A DNA stretch of 64,000 bases from Lederbergia wuyishanensis (GTDB lineage: Bacteria > Bacillota > Bacilli > Bacillales > Bacillaceae_C). Of the stretch, positions 30,796-39,447 are shown piece after piece; the stretch's first letter is position 1, and each line of letters starts with the position of its first letter. Where the stretch lies: NCBI RefSeq assembly GCF_022900255.1, contig NZ_JALIRM010000001.1, positions 558,001-622,000 of the forward strand, read 5' to 3'. Under the pieces are notes generated by a model that saw only the letters and a list, made by a program, of their open reading frames with translations, was not told where the DNA came from and ran no database searches. A program made the translations under genes and the position numbers.

Positions 30796-31332
30796 TCACT
30801 CCGTTTCTTGGTGAAAAATACGTTCAGATAAATGTTGAATAGTTTCATTTATAAAGGATAGATCAGCTTCGAGCATTTTTTTCTTATGATTCATTGCAAT
30901 CATAACGCCGCTACTACATTCGTGAATCGAAAGATGTTTGATTGCTTCATATTGTTTCTCCAACTCTACATATTTTATTTTTAACGCCTCAATTGCCTCA
31001 TATAGAGGTAATTGATCAATGAACATAAAACCAATATCTCCTTCAAAAAAAATGTTTTCAGCTTCAGAAAGATTTTTTAATAATAAGTGATAAAACTGCT
31101 TTCTACCTTCATCGTTAATTGAATAAACCTTTCTGGGCGGACGATTACCATCATACTCGACAGATACATCGATAAATCCCTTTTTACTTAATTTATCGAG
31201 TAGGGAGTAGGCAGTTGCCTTTTTCATATTTGAAATAAATTGAAGATTTTTTTCAATAAAATCATGTATCTGGTAACCATGCTGACTATCCGACATAAGC
31301 AAGCCGAGCAGAAGCAAAGATCGATGTTCCAT
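30796..31332 (-). CDS. PadR-family transcriptional regulator
   Basis: A 178-residue PadR-type winged-helix regulator: LLLGLLMSDSQHGYQIHDFI at the N-terminus, the recognition helix in KKATAYSLLDKLSKKGFI, the wing GNRPPRKVYSINDEGRKQF, then a C-terminal helical dimerisation domain. The ATG at 31332 is 7 bases from AAAGGAG, so the longer frame from 31368 is not used. It precedes and almost touches the MFS pump gene. By analogy with LmrR it probably senses the pump's substrates and represses the operon. Confidence 0.88.
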   Translation of the reverse strand: MEHRSLLLLGLLMSDSQHGYQIHDFIEKNLQFISNMKKATAYSLLDKLSKKGFIDVSVEYDGNRPPRKVYSINDEGRKQFYHLLLKNLSEAENIFFEGDIGFMFIDQLPLYEAIEALKIKYVELEKQYEAIKHLSIHECSSGVMIAMNHKKKMLEADLSFINETIQHLSERIFHQETE

Positions 31333-31356
31333 GACAAATCTCCTTTGTTTATGAAA

Positions 31357-31396
31357 GAATATATTCATTATAAATATTTTTATTGTGAATAGTCAA
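31357..31396 (-). promoter_or_regulatory. Promoter and palindrome of the padR-MFS operon
   Basis: Minus strand TTGACT (31391-31396), 18 bases, TATAAT (31367-31372). Directly downstream is the palindrome GAATATATTC (31357-31366), a plausible PadR operator at the transcription start. Confidence 0.65.
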
Positions 31397-31408
31397 CTTC
31401 TGACTACA

Positions 31409-31710
31409 ATTGGAAAATACCCAGATTTAAAAAAACTTGAAGAATATATGGAATAAATCATTGAATATTTGGACGGTAAACTGGAGAAGTTTATAATGTA
31501 AATTGACCTAAATGGAACGGAATTCCAATTGACAGTTTGGGATGTATTATGTCTAATTTAAGAAGGAAAGCAGAAACTTATTCTGGCAATGGCTTAAATA
31601 AACCAACCATCAGCTGTTCGTCAACAGAATCTTCAATTTTGCAATTGGCAAAAATCCAAATCGGATTTCTGGAATGGATTAAAAATGAAAAAGAAAACTC
31701 TGGGAATTAG
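31409..31710 (+). pseudogene. Methylated-DNA-cysteine S-methyltransferase (ogt-type) remnant
   Basis: One frame reads IGKYPDLKKLEEYME, then IIEYLDGKLEKFIM, IDLNGTEFQLTVWDVLCLI, EGKQKLILAMA and INQPSAVR, interrupted by four TAA codons. This matches the DNA-repair methyltransferase pattern GTPFQ-x-VW-x-L up to the AVR helix. The catalytic PCHR segment is deleted. A short tail, GFLEWIKNEKENSGN, in another frame may be the C-terminus. The remaining part of 31711-32056 shows nothing I can support. Confidence 0.75.
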
Positions 31711-32056
31711 AAAGTCATGTAAATAGGTAGAAAAAACAAAAAACAGAAACTTGTAAAAACCAAATTCCTGTTTTTTTATTTTTCGTCTCAATATTAATAG
31801 CATACTTTGGTTATGATACGCAGATATTGTTTTTGAGTTAACTTCCGATAATTTATATTATGTAAACTAGAAAATGAAGTAAGCAAAGAATGAATATTTT
31901 CCTCCCCCACGCCTGTCCATTGAAGAGAATCTCACTACATCAATTTATGTAGCAGTTTTCTGTTACAAAGTCTGCATTAAATTGATTGATTAAATTGATT
32001 GTTTGCAGAGTGTATGTGGTAACACAAGGTGCTGGTGGGTTTAATTATATAATATA

Positions 32057-32098
32057 TAGGCTCGATTCCTATTTTAGTGGAATCGAGCCTATTTTTTC
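32057..32098. terminator. Hairpin downstream of nagZ-like gene
   Basis: TAGGCTCGATTCC and GGAATCGAGCCTA form a 13-bp stem. The T6 tract is on the plus side; the minus side is only A/T rich. It probably ends the minus-strand gene and any plus-strand transcript. Confidence 0.75.
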
Positions 32099-32103
32099 TA
32101 TAA

Positions 32104-33930
32104 TTACTGTAAATAATTATTCAGAAGACTATTTATGGAGTTATTTATTTCATTTATGTTAGGATTTCTTACTTTCTCATCGTTAATGCTATATTTCCTT
32201 TTTAGTTTAATAATTCTTCCTATACTTTCATTTAATCTTTGTTCGGAAATTTCCCCATTTTGAACAGCAGTTTTTAAAGAGGAGATAATCTTTACAACAT
32301 TATTATAGTCATGCCCTACTAAAATAATATCGCTTCCTGCTTTAACTGATTCTACCGCTGCTTTACCAATATCAAAATGTTCTGTTATGGCTCCCATTGT
32401 CATATCGTCCGTTATGATGACTCCTGTAAAACCAAGTTGTTTTCTAAGAAGATCTGTCTGGACAGCTTTTGACATGGTCCCTGGATTCGTTTTATCTAAT
32501 TGAGGCAATAAGATATGGGCGACCATCACAACATCTGCTCCTTGATTAATCGCACGTTCAAACGGAATTAACTCTAATTCTTTAAGTTCCCTAAGGCTTT
32601 TATTTACAATCGGAAGGTCCAGATGGGAATCAACCGATGTATCTCCGTGACCAGGAAAATGCTTAATAGTCGTGATGACGTTTTGAGAATGTATCCCTCT
32701 CATTGTTTGAATTCCAAGTTTACTTACTATTTCCGCATTGTTCCCATATGACCGATCACCGATTACTGGGTTATTTGGATTGCTGTTAATATCAAGTACA
32801 GGGGCAAAATCGAGATTTAAACCAAATTCTTTTAATTCATTCCCTAAAAGTGTTCCAACCTTATAAGAAAAATCGGGATTATTCACCTGTCCGATCCGTT
32901 TATTTGGAGGAAAGTTAACAAGTCCACCTGGCAGTCTTGTCACACGCCCACCCTCTTGGTCAACACCTAGTAAAAGCGGTAGACTCGAACTATTTCCAGA
33001 TTTCAGCTGATTCACAAGTTGAACGGTTTGTGCAGGGGTATCAAAATTATATTTGTAGAAAATAATTCCCCCCACATGGAATTTACCTATTAGTTGTTTT
33101 GCGTTTGCATCCATTGTAGTCCCGGAAACACCAGCAAGAATCATCTGACCAATTTTGTCTTCTACGCTCATTTTAGAGATCACTTCTGAAATGGATTGAT
33201 TTCCTTGTTGATTCGATTGTTTCCCTACATCTTCTTGTTTATTTGGGCTTTCAACTTGAGCTTGCTGATTTGGTGTTTTTTTTACCTGTGTAAAGAGTGA
33301 GATATGGTGAACTTTAGGATTTGGTTCCTGCCCTGTTTTTACTGGTAAAACCCATAACAAATCAGTTGAAGACGTTGTATGATAGACAAGAATCATTTGG
33401 TCAACAGTTGAATCTTTATAGTATCGAATGGCATCGGGTTCTCCACCAGTTTTCTTAATTTCATTTAAAGAAATATTTTGTAGTCCTGTATCATATGACC
33501 GTATATCATTTACAATCTGATTGGCATAGCCGATTGTAGTATGATGACTTTCGTATTCCTCATACCTTCCTTTAGCAGTTTCCGAAATATGGTCTGATTT
33601 TCCCCACTCTTTGTTTACTTCCTTCCATTCTGTTTTACCGGAAACAAAGGGAATATTCGGAACCTTGCCATCCTTAGATAAGGAAAAAGTTTCTTCTACC
33701 AATTTCTCAAGATTTGAATTCTGATCATTCTTCGAATCCACTGTACTTTTATCGGCAGTTTGAGTTTCGGTAGGTTGAGTAATAGTTGGACCTTCTTTAT
33801 CTTGCGTCGTCTGTCCGCTACTACTTTCTTTGATTGCATAATAATAAACGCCAAAAATTAAGGATAAAATTAAAAGTGGAATCGTAAAAATTAGTAGTTT
33901 ATTTCGTGATTTTCTTTGTTGTCTTTTCAT
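32104..33930 (-). CDS. nagZ: DUF4309 - GH3 fusion: NagZ-type beta-N-acetylhexosaminidase
   Basis: Membrane-anchored protein of 608 residues. One N-terminal helix (about 10-33) is followed by a polar linker, then a DUF4309 (YjgB-like) domain at about 75-215, then a glycoside hydrolase family 3 domain at about 250-580. GH3 motifs are LLGVDQEGGRVTRL, the NagZ signature KHFPGHGDTSVDSHLDLP with its catalytic His/Asp loop, and the nucleophile in ITDDMTMGAI. NagZ enzymes cut GlcNAc from muropeptides; in Bacillus they act outside the cell. ATG at 33930 has AAAGGG 9 bases upstream. The DUF4309 domain is shared with the next gene upstream. Confidence 0.9.
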   Translation of the reverse strand: MKRQQRKSRNKLLIFTIPLLILSLIFGVYYYAIKESSSGQTTQDKEGPTITQPTETQTADKSTVDSKNDQNSNLEKLVEETFSLSKDGKVPNIPFVSGKTEWKEVNKEWGKSDHISETAKGRYEEYESHHTTIGYANQIVNDIRSYDTGLQNISLNEIKKTGGEPDAIRYYKDSTVDQMILVYHTTSSTDLLWVLPVKTGQEPNPKVHHISLFTQVKKTPNQQAQVESPNKQEDVGKQSNQQGNQSISEVISKMSVEDKIGQMILAGVSGTTMDANAKQLIGKFHVGGIIFYKYNFDTPAQTVQLVNQLKSGNSSSLPLLLGVDQEGGRVTRLPGGLVNFPPNKRIGQVNNPDFSYKVGTLLGNELKEFGLNLDFAPVLDINSNPNNPVIGDRSYGNNAEIVSKLGIQTMRGIHSQNVITTIKHFPGHGDTSVDSHLDLPIVNKSLRELKELELIPFERAINQGADVVMVAHILLPQLDKTNPGTMSKAVQTDLLRKQLGFTGVIITDDMTMGAITEHFDIGKAAVESVKAGSDIILVGHDYNNVVKIISSLKTAVQNGEISEQRLNESIGRIIKLKRKYSINDEKVRNPNINEINNSINSLLNNYLQ

Positions 33931-34047
33931 ATCCAATTTCCCTTTCTAACTTATCGCCTTTAGCTATTATGACCTTTTTTACATTTTTCGAATTCAACTT
34001 CCGAAGGTTATTTCTATTGCGTTAAATCGATTCAATAAAGTCTGTAA

Positions 34048-34089
34048 TTTAAAGAGGATGAAATCATCCTTTCATCCTCTATTTAAGTT
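34048..34089. terminator. Hairpin between the M56 and nagZ-like genes
   Basis: AAAGAGGATGAAA and TTTCATCCTCTATTT arms. No long T run, so it may be a weak terminator or a processing site. Confidence 0.5.
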
Positions 34090-34155
34090 GTTAATTATTG
34101 TTTACGTCTTAAAAGAAGCTCGTTACGAGTGGTTACTTTTTCGCTTCACATTATA

Positions 34156-35904
34156 TTACCATTGTCTTCCCGGATCGTTTGACATATTATTAACTGTCCC
34201 CTTAGGGTAAAACACGGAGTAGTGATCCATTACCGGGTCCGGATTACTGTTTGTAGGCTTAGGAAATACTAACAAAATGTTGTATTCCGAATTTGCAACA
34301 TACCCAATAATTTCCTCGCCATTACTTTCCACGTTATATGCCGGAGTTCCATACACTTTCTTTACCATAGAAAGTGATAATTCGTTTAATTTCTTATCAA
34401 ACGATCTCGCCTCAAAAATCCGTGATCCTTTGTTGAAACCAAATACCACATTGTATTTTGAAAATACAGCATAATTTCCATTAGCATTAGGCACCCAATC
34501 AACCTTATCTGCATTTCCTAGTTTTTTCTCTACGTCTTCTATAACGGTAGTTTTAACAGGAAACTCTGAGTTGATGATTTTACCCTGCTTTGCCAATTGC
34601 ATGATACTTGAAAGAAGTTTTCGCTGGGTATCCCCATTAGATGATAAAGCAGAGGTATTGTTATTCGATGCTTCCCCTTGGTTTGTATTATTATTTTGTT
34701 TTGCACTGTTTTGTGACGCTTGGCTTGTATTGTCTTGTGTTAGATCGTTTTGAGTTGCTTGATTTTTATTATCTTGTGTTGTATTGCTTTGTAGTGCTTC
34801 ATCTTGAAAGATTATTTCTTCTGATGGAGTGGAACTACTTGTTCCACTATCTTCATTTGGGATATCCACTGAACTGCCTGGTTTAATGGTGCTTGAGCAG
34901 CCAACCATAATTGTAAGAGTTACAGCTAAAACTGCACATATTGCTGAACTTTTTTTAAATTGTGTAATCATAATAATTCTTCTTTTATTGAAATTATTTG
35001 CATATCCTAATGTCCCAGAAGTACTTCTTTTTTCTGAGAATAGCCTAAGCATATTGACCATGGTCTGACCGTATTTTTTGACTTCTTCTTTTTTCAAAGT
35101 GTTGATGACAGACGCATCACAGGCAACTTCACAGTCTTGTTTTACCTGATTAAGTGAATACCAAATTAAAGGATTGAACCAATAGATTGCCTTAACAATC
35201 AAAAGCAAGTTGTTTACCACCAAATCCTTGTTCCTAATATGGTTTAATTCATGGCTGATCACGAATTTAAACTCTTCCGGTGATAATTTATCTCTAAGCT
35301 CATATGGAATTAAAATTTTTGGTCTAATTATCCCGTAAACTGCGGGTGATTTCGAGTAATTACAATAAATAATTTTTACCTTTGAATTTATCTTAAGTCT
35401 TGTTTTTTCTACTTCTAGTAATTCAAGTAAATCTTCACTATCACAGATTGAACACTTTTTCAATTTAGCCATCATCAAGATATTTACGCATAGAAGATAC
35501 AGTAAAATTAATGAAACACCTATTATCCACAGCACCGCTGCAGTATCATAACTAAAAATAGCACCTATAATTCCTGGATCAGCTAATGCGTTACTATCTT
35601 CTATAGACGGTGTATTTCCGGTTGTGATAGTACTGTTTGGTATTATGTTAGGAACATATTGTTCTGCTATAAAATGGGGATCAAGTTTTTTTTGTTCAAT
35701 AGGAATAAAGTTCATAAAGCTTATATGACTTTGAATGTCTATTGGCACTATTAGCCTAAGTACAAGCAAAATCCAAATATAATAATGAAGCTTTGCACTA
35801 AGTCTTTGTCGAAAAATCGCCTTTACGGCAAGTATCCCCGATGCTAGAATACTGCCCATAAGTGACAGTAATAAGACTTCTTTAAATACTGCAGATAAAA
35901 CCAT
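34156..35904 (-). CDS. M56 (BlaR1-like) membrane metalloprotease with C-terminal DUF4309
   Basis: Four predicted membrane segments (about 4-26, 38-54, 121-145, 318-336) and a cytoplasmic zinc protease with HELNH (218-222) and the downstream CEVACDA segment. BlaR1/MecR1 have this layout and cleave the BlaI repressor after sensing a drug. Here the penicillin-binding sensor is replaced by an N/Q/T-rich linker (377-425) and a DUF4309 domain (about 429-582). The last membrane segment ends in IMVGC, a lipobox-like site at Cys336, so the sensor could be released as a lipoprotein (inference). It follows blaI by 17 bases and so is cotranscribed. The ligand is unknown. Confidence 0.88.
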   Translation of the reverse strand: MVLSAVFKEVLLLSLMGSILASGILAVKAIFRQRLSAKLHYYIWILLVLRLIVPIDIQSHISFMNFIPIEQKKLDPHFIAEQYVPNIIPNSTITTGNTPSIEDSNALADPGIIGAIFSYDTAAVLWIIGVSLILLYLLCVNILMMAKLKKCSICDSEDLLELLEVEKTRLKINSKVKIIYCNYSKSPAVYGIIRPKILIPYELRDKLSPEEFKFVISHELNHIRNKDLVVNNLLLIVKAIYWFNPLIWYSLNQVKQDCEVACDASVINTLKKEEVKKYGQTMVNMLRLFSEKRSTSGTLGYANNFNKRRIIMITQFKKSSAICAVLAVTLTIMVGCSSTIKPGSSVDIPNEDSGTSSSTPSEEIIFQDEALQSNTTQDNKNQATQNDLTQDNTSQASQNSAKQNNNTNQGEASNNNTSALSSNGDTQRKLLSSIMQLAKQGKIINSEFPVKTTVIEDVEKKLGNADKVDWVPNANGNYAVFSKYNVVFGFNKGSRIFEARSFDKKLNELSLSMVKKVYGTPAYNVESNGEEIIGYVANSEYNILLVFPKPTNSNPDPVMDHYSVFYPKGTVNNMSNDPGRQW

Positions 35905-35921
35905 GCACCATTACCTGCCTT

Positions 35922-36308
35922 TTAATCGTTATTTTTTTTACTAAGCAATCTTTCCAGTTCTTCTATTTCCTTCTCAGAAATCTTCTCTTCTTTTATAAAA
36001 TTGGCGAGCATAAGGTGGATAGAACCATCGTATACCTTTTTAATAAACGACCTTGTTTCTTCCAGTACACAGTCTCTTTTATCTACCAAAGGATAATACT
36101 CATAAAGAGGCATCTCCTTATTTACACCTAAGGCACCTTTCTTTACCAGTCTACTTATTAATGAATGAATTGTTTTGGGACTCCATTTCTTTTTAGAACT
36201 TACAGCCTCAACTATCTTCGCAGAAGTTAATGGAGATGGAGTTTCTTCCCATAGCACCTTCATTACAATCCACTCTGCATCAGATATATTGCACTCTGCT
36301 TTCTTCAT
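35922..36308 (-). CDS. BlaI/MecI-family repressor
   Basis: A 128-residue winged-helix repressor: ISDAEWIVMKVLWEETPSP, then the recognition region KKWSPKTIHSLISRLVKKGAL and a C-terminal dimerisation helix. GGAGGAG lies just upstream of the ATG at 36308; the longer frame to 36341 would cross the operator and is rejected. Followed at 17 bases by the M56 gene, its presumed protease. Two TACA-N2-TGTA operators lie immediately upstream, so autoregulation is very likely. Confidence 0.92.
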   Translation of the reverse strand: MKKAECNISDAEWIVMKVLWEETPSPLTSAKIVEAVSSKKKWSPKTIHSLISRLVKKGALGVNKEMPLYEYYPLVDKRDCVLEETRSFIKKVYDGSIHLMLANFIKEEKISEKEIEELERLLSKKNND

Positions 36309-36323
36309 CTTTCTCCTCCATCC

Positions 36324-36373
36324 TACAAGTGTAATCTGCAATAAAGACTACACTTGTAGGACGGAGTTGTCAA
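36324..36373 (-). promoter_or_regulatory. Promoter and twin BlaI-type operators
   Basis: Minus-strand TTGACA (36368-36373), 17 bases, TAGTCT (36345-36350). Two dyads, TACAAGTGTA (36324-36333) and TACACTTGTA (36349-36358), are centred 25 bp apart, one over the -10 and one over the start of transcription. TACA/TGTA dyads are the known bla/mec operator type. Confidence 0.85.
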
Positions 36374-36727
36374 CGTCCTTTTTTTCCCAAATTGAATAAC
36401 CCACAATGTTTTTGCTACAAAATTAAAAATGAATAATAGACCGAAGCTAACGCAAACAATTCATTTAATGAAGGTATGAAAAATGAGTAATTATGTACAT
36501 TTTTAAAAAACAAGAAGGCATAGGCTCCAATTACTCTACCTATGTCTTCCTTCTCATTTAACATTTGTAGTAAACGTTCATGAAATGACTTTTTTATTAA
36601 GGCAGTGCAACTGTAAATAATTCAAAGCAAATTTAACCCCCGTTACTAAATGGAAATAAATACGTCTCAAATACATCTGATATATCCATAATAATGCAGG
36701 GAGTCTTCTATAGAAATCTCCTGCTTT

Positions 36728-36946
36728 GATGTTACTCAACCATTTTTATGTTTACATAGCACAAAAGGATTACATAACCACTTACCAGGTCAGAAATTAA
36801 TTCTTGGGAATCTTGAGAAAATAATTAATCAAGTCATTGAAGAAGGAAAAATGAAAGGAGAAATTTCACAAGAGGCTAACTCTGAATTAGTTGCATATTC
36901 TTTATTAAGATTAAATCATAGCATTAAATTAATGTCTAAATATTAA
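36728..36946 (+). pseudogene. TetR-family C-terminal remnant
   Basis: An open frame without a start reads LILGNLEKIINQVIEEGK, MKGEISQEANSELVAYSLL and ends KLMSKY. Helix pattern and the IEEG-x-KGE turn are typical of TetR C-terminal domains; the DNA-binding part is gone. Region 36375-36727 shows only AT-rich sequence with a weak inverted repeat near 36510-36560. Confidence 0.5.
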
Positions 36947-36989
36947 AAAAGAAAAAAATCTAGCATACGAACTAGTAGATAAGACTATT

Positions 36990-37017
36990 GCTGACTTATA
37001 GTCTTTCTTTTTTTTAG
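36990..37017 (+). terminator. Terminator after the TetR remnant
   Basis: AAGACTAT and ATAGTCTT arms with a long T tract. From here to 37360 I see no gene. Confidence 0.8.
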
Positions 37018-37377
37018 TATTTTGGAACGAATGTACCAGAAAATAAACATAAGAATTGATACTGTTGACTAAAAAAGCAAACTTTGTGCTAGATTATCTT
37101 TCAATGCATGTATTTTAAATTCAGCTGTATATTGAATCGCACATCCGTTACAGAAGCAACATTTGGATTCGTTTCGTTCCCTTCTCGGGTAATTTATCCC
37201 TTAACTTCGTATAATTTCCTAGTTTATGACATTTTCATAGGTATATTGTCACGGAACAAATTTTTTTGAAATGTTGTTCATCAAAACATAAAGAATTGTA
37301 ATGCCATGGTTCTGTAAATCAGATAAATGCCATGTTAGGTTAATATTATGATAATTTTACTGGAGGTAGCACACAGC

Positions 37378-38136
37378 ATGAAGAATTCTATGAACTCATT
37401 TATTGTAGCTTGTGTGGCTACAATTACCTTAGGTGTACACACTACTACAGTGAAGGCGATCACCGAATCTTTCATTCAAAATGAATATGGCCTTCCGGTA
37501 CATGACATACAAAATAATTTAGCCATTGGAAATAATGTGGTAAAACAAGATATTTTTATTGGAGAAATCTTGCAACCTCGGAGCTTATCCATCCAATTAG
37601 TAAAACCTGTGATACATGTAGCTGTAAAAGCCATTGAAATACTAGCAGACCAGTCAAAACCTACAGCTGAGAATGCTAATTTGACAGCAGAAGAAGAAGA
37701 AAAGATTCAACCAATTGAACCAAAAGTGGAAGCTCCAGTGGAAGAGCTTGAAACACCTGCGATTTCTATTTCAGATAAAGAAAAAGACTTATTTGCCAGA
37801 TTAGTTGAAGCGGAGGCAAAAGGCGAATCCTATAAAGGAAAATTAGCCGTTGCAACCGTCGTACTAAATCGAGTGGAATCGCCTCAGTTTCCTGATACAG
37901 TGAAAGAAGTGATTAATGAAGTAGTCGGTGATGCTTATGCCTTTTCACCTGTTCAAAATGGTGAAATTACTAAACCGGCTTCAGAAGAATCAACTCAAGC
38001 GGTAGAAGAGGCTCTAAAAAGAGAAGATACTTTACATGATTCCATTTTTTTTTATAACCCTGAAATTGCGACAGATAATTGGATTCGTTCTCGTCCAATA
38101 GTAGAGACAATCGGGAATCATGTGTTTGCGAAATAG
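37378..38136 (+). CDS. SleB/CwlJ-type cell wall hydrolase, secreted
   Basis: A 252-residue protein with an N-terminal signal peptide (MKNSMNSFIVACVATITLG, then VHTTTVKA) and a C-terminal Hydrolase_2 domain (about 140-252): LFARLVEAEAKGESYKGKLA, VATVVLNRVESPQFP, YAFSPVQNGEI and the closing IGNHVFAK. The domain is that of the spore cortex-lytic enzymes SleB/CwlJ, and the Glu in EAEAKGE is the likely catalytic acid. A Glu/Pro-rich linker joins the parts. GGAGGT stands 10 bases before the ATG at 37378. Whether it acts in germination or on vegetative wall is open; the domain order resembles YkvT more than SleB. Confidence 0.87.
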   Translation: MKNSMNSFIVACVATITLGVHTTTVKAITESFIQNEYGLPVHDIQNNLAIGNNVVKQDIFIGEILQPRSLSIQLVKPVIHVAVKAIEILADQSKPTAENANLTAEEEEKIQPIEPKVEAPVEELETPAISISDKEKDLFARLVEAEAKGESYKGKLAVATVVLNRVESPQFPDTVKEVINEVVGDAYAFSPVQNGEITKPASEESTQAVEEALKREDTLHDSIFFYNPEIATDNWIRSRPIVETIGNHVFAK

Positions 38137-38146
38137 AATTGCCACT

Positions 38147-38200
38147 CGGACGGTTCTTACGGTTTATAGTGAGAATCGTCCTGTCATCAAGAACCGTCAC
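38147..38200. repeat. REP-like palindromic element
   Basis: GACGGTTCTT (38149-38158) can pair with AAGAACCGTC (38189-38198) or with the closer AGAATCGTCC (38172-38181). ACGGTTCT palindromes of this kind are scattered as REP-like elements in Bacillus genomes (recalled, not checked). This is the only copy in the window. 38201-38513 holds no gene I can support. Confidence 0.5.
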
Positions 38201-38513
38201 CATGTAAGACCCATGTTAGTATTTGAATGGTCGGAGCATCAATTCCCAATTGTACCCATTTCTCTATTGCAGCCAATGAATCCCTGGATTTTAACTAAGT
38301 AAAGCTATGTGCATCATTGTAAACGATTCTTTATTATTAGCTTTAATAAGAATTGGATTTACTTTCTCATTCATTTACAAAAATAAAGATCAATCATAGT
38401 AATACGAAAATACTATAATCTCGCCCTTTTGTTGAATAAAGCTTTAATAAATATTCCTTATATTAATTTTTTTAAATGGCTTATCGAGGTTCGCCACTTT
38501 TATACATATTGTA

Positions 38514-39023
38514 TTATTTTAATAATGCGATTTGTATATGTGCTAAGTGATGCTCCTCGTGCCAAGCTAATTTTGCAACTTTTGCTGCAACTGTTATTAT
38601 ACCGTTTATCTGGTGAGTAAAAGCTCGATCTAATTGCGCTTCAGATAAACTATGAACTAAAGATACAATGCGCTCATTTATACCTTCCAACATTTTAATA
38701 GAACTTTCTACAGGAAGCTTTGTATCCGGTTGAATAGCCCACTTTTCTTCATCAAAAGCTGGTACTGTTGGATTCTCATCTGTTAAAGCCAGCTTCAAAC
38801 GTTGATACATGTTCAACTGAGAATCTGCAATGTGATGAACAAGTTGACGAACTGTCCAGCTACCTTCGCGATAAGTTCTGCTTAATTCCTCATCACTTAA
38901 TGAGCCGACAGTTTCTCTTAATCGAATCGTGTAAGTTTCGATTTCCTTTAGCCATTCTTGAATATTTTCTAATGTTACTCTTTCAGGAACTTGTAGTTTC
39001 CCAATTGGGTATCTTACATCCAT
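38514..39023 (-). CDS. yfiT: YfiT/BstA-like DinB-superfamily protein
   Basis: A 169-residue metal-dependent four-helix protein of the DinB superfamily. The metal-binding histidines are in QLVHHIADSQ and in AWHEEHHLAHI; RYPIGKLQVPE at the N-terminus is typical of YfiT. Relatives are bacillithiol S-transferases, which conjugate electrophiles such as drugs with bacillithiol. The ATG at 39023 is 7 bases from AGGAG. Single gene; no operon partner. Confidence 0.88.
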   Translation of the reverse strand: MDVRYPIGKLQVPERVTLENIQEWLKEIETYTIRLRETVGSLSDEELSRTYREGSWTVRQLVHHIADSQLNMYQRLKLALTDENPTVPAFDEEKWAIQPDTKLPVESSIKMLEGINERIVSLVHSLSEAQLDRAFTHQINGIITVAAKVAKLAWHEEHHLAHIQIALLK

Positions 39024-39447
39024 TTTCAATCTCCTTTTCCCTATTCGTTATTTCTTTTACTTATTTTTTATTACATAATGATTGTGTACGAATTACTCCA
39101 TTAATCTGTTCAAAATGAGGTAAAGCATGATCTGAAAAATTCTTCATTTATTCATATCCTAAAGATATTGTTCCATAGTGTTTTGTATTTCGGTATTAAC
39201 GTTTAAAAACCCTGTCTTTTTCTATATCTTTTCTAACCACTCTTCTATACTTCCTTCAACAAACACTATTTGATTATTCGACCCGGATTTTCAACAATTG
39301 TTTTATTAGCAGTTGTTTTAACCAGGAACTTATATAAAACAACTATCCATAACCTAAGAAACAAAACACTTCAAAACAACATTTCGAAAGGTCTTGTTTT
39401 TTTAGTCCTTATATCGAATAATAACACATAGGTTCTATACTTATCTT
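39024..39447. other. Intergenic, degenerate
   Basis: No intact gene. On the minus strand short open bits such as IVFVEGSIEEWLEKI and HALPHFEQINGVIRT suggest an eroded protein gene, but I cannot name it. Confidence 0.3.

Noticed and set aside
34641-34760. Repeated ACAA/CAAG units in the M56 linker, considered as a CRISPR-like or tandem repeat
   Set aside because: They are imperfect codon repeats for Asn/Gln/Thr in a protein linker, with no spacers.
34277-35068. Plus-strand frames within the M56 gene
   Set aside because: They are antisense shadows of the linker repeats and have no ribosome sites.
38201-38330. Minus-strand peptide DSLAAIEKWVQLGIDAPTIQI
   Set aside because: It recalls the end of an esterase of the tannase type, but no start, no further homology and too short to call a pseudogene.
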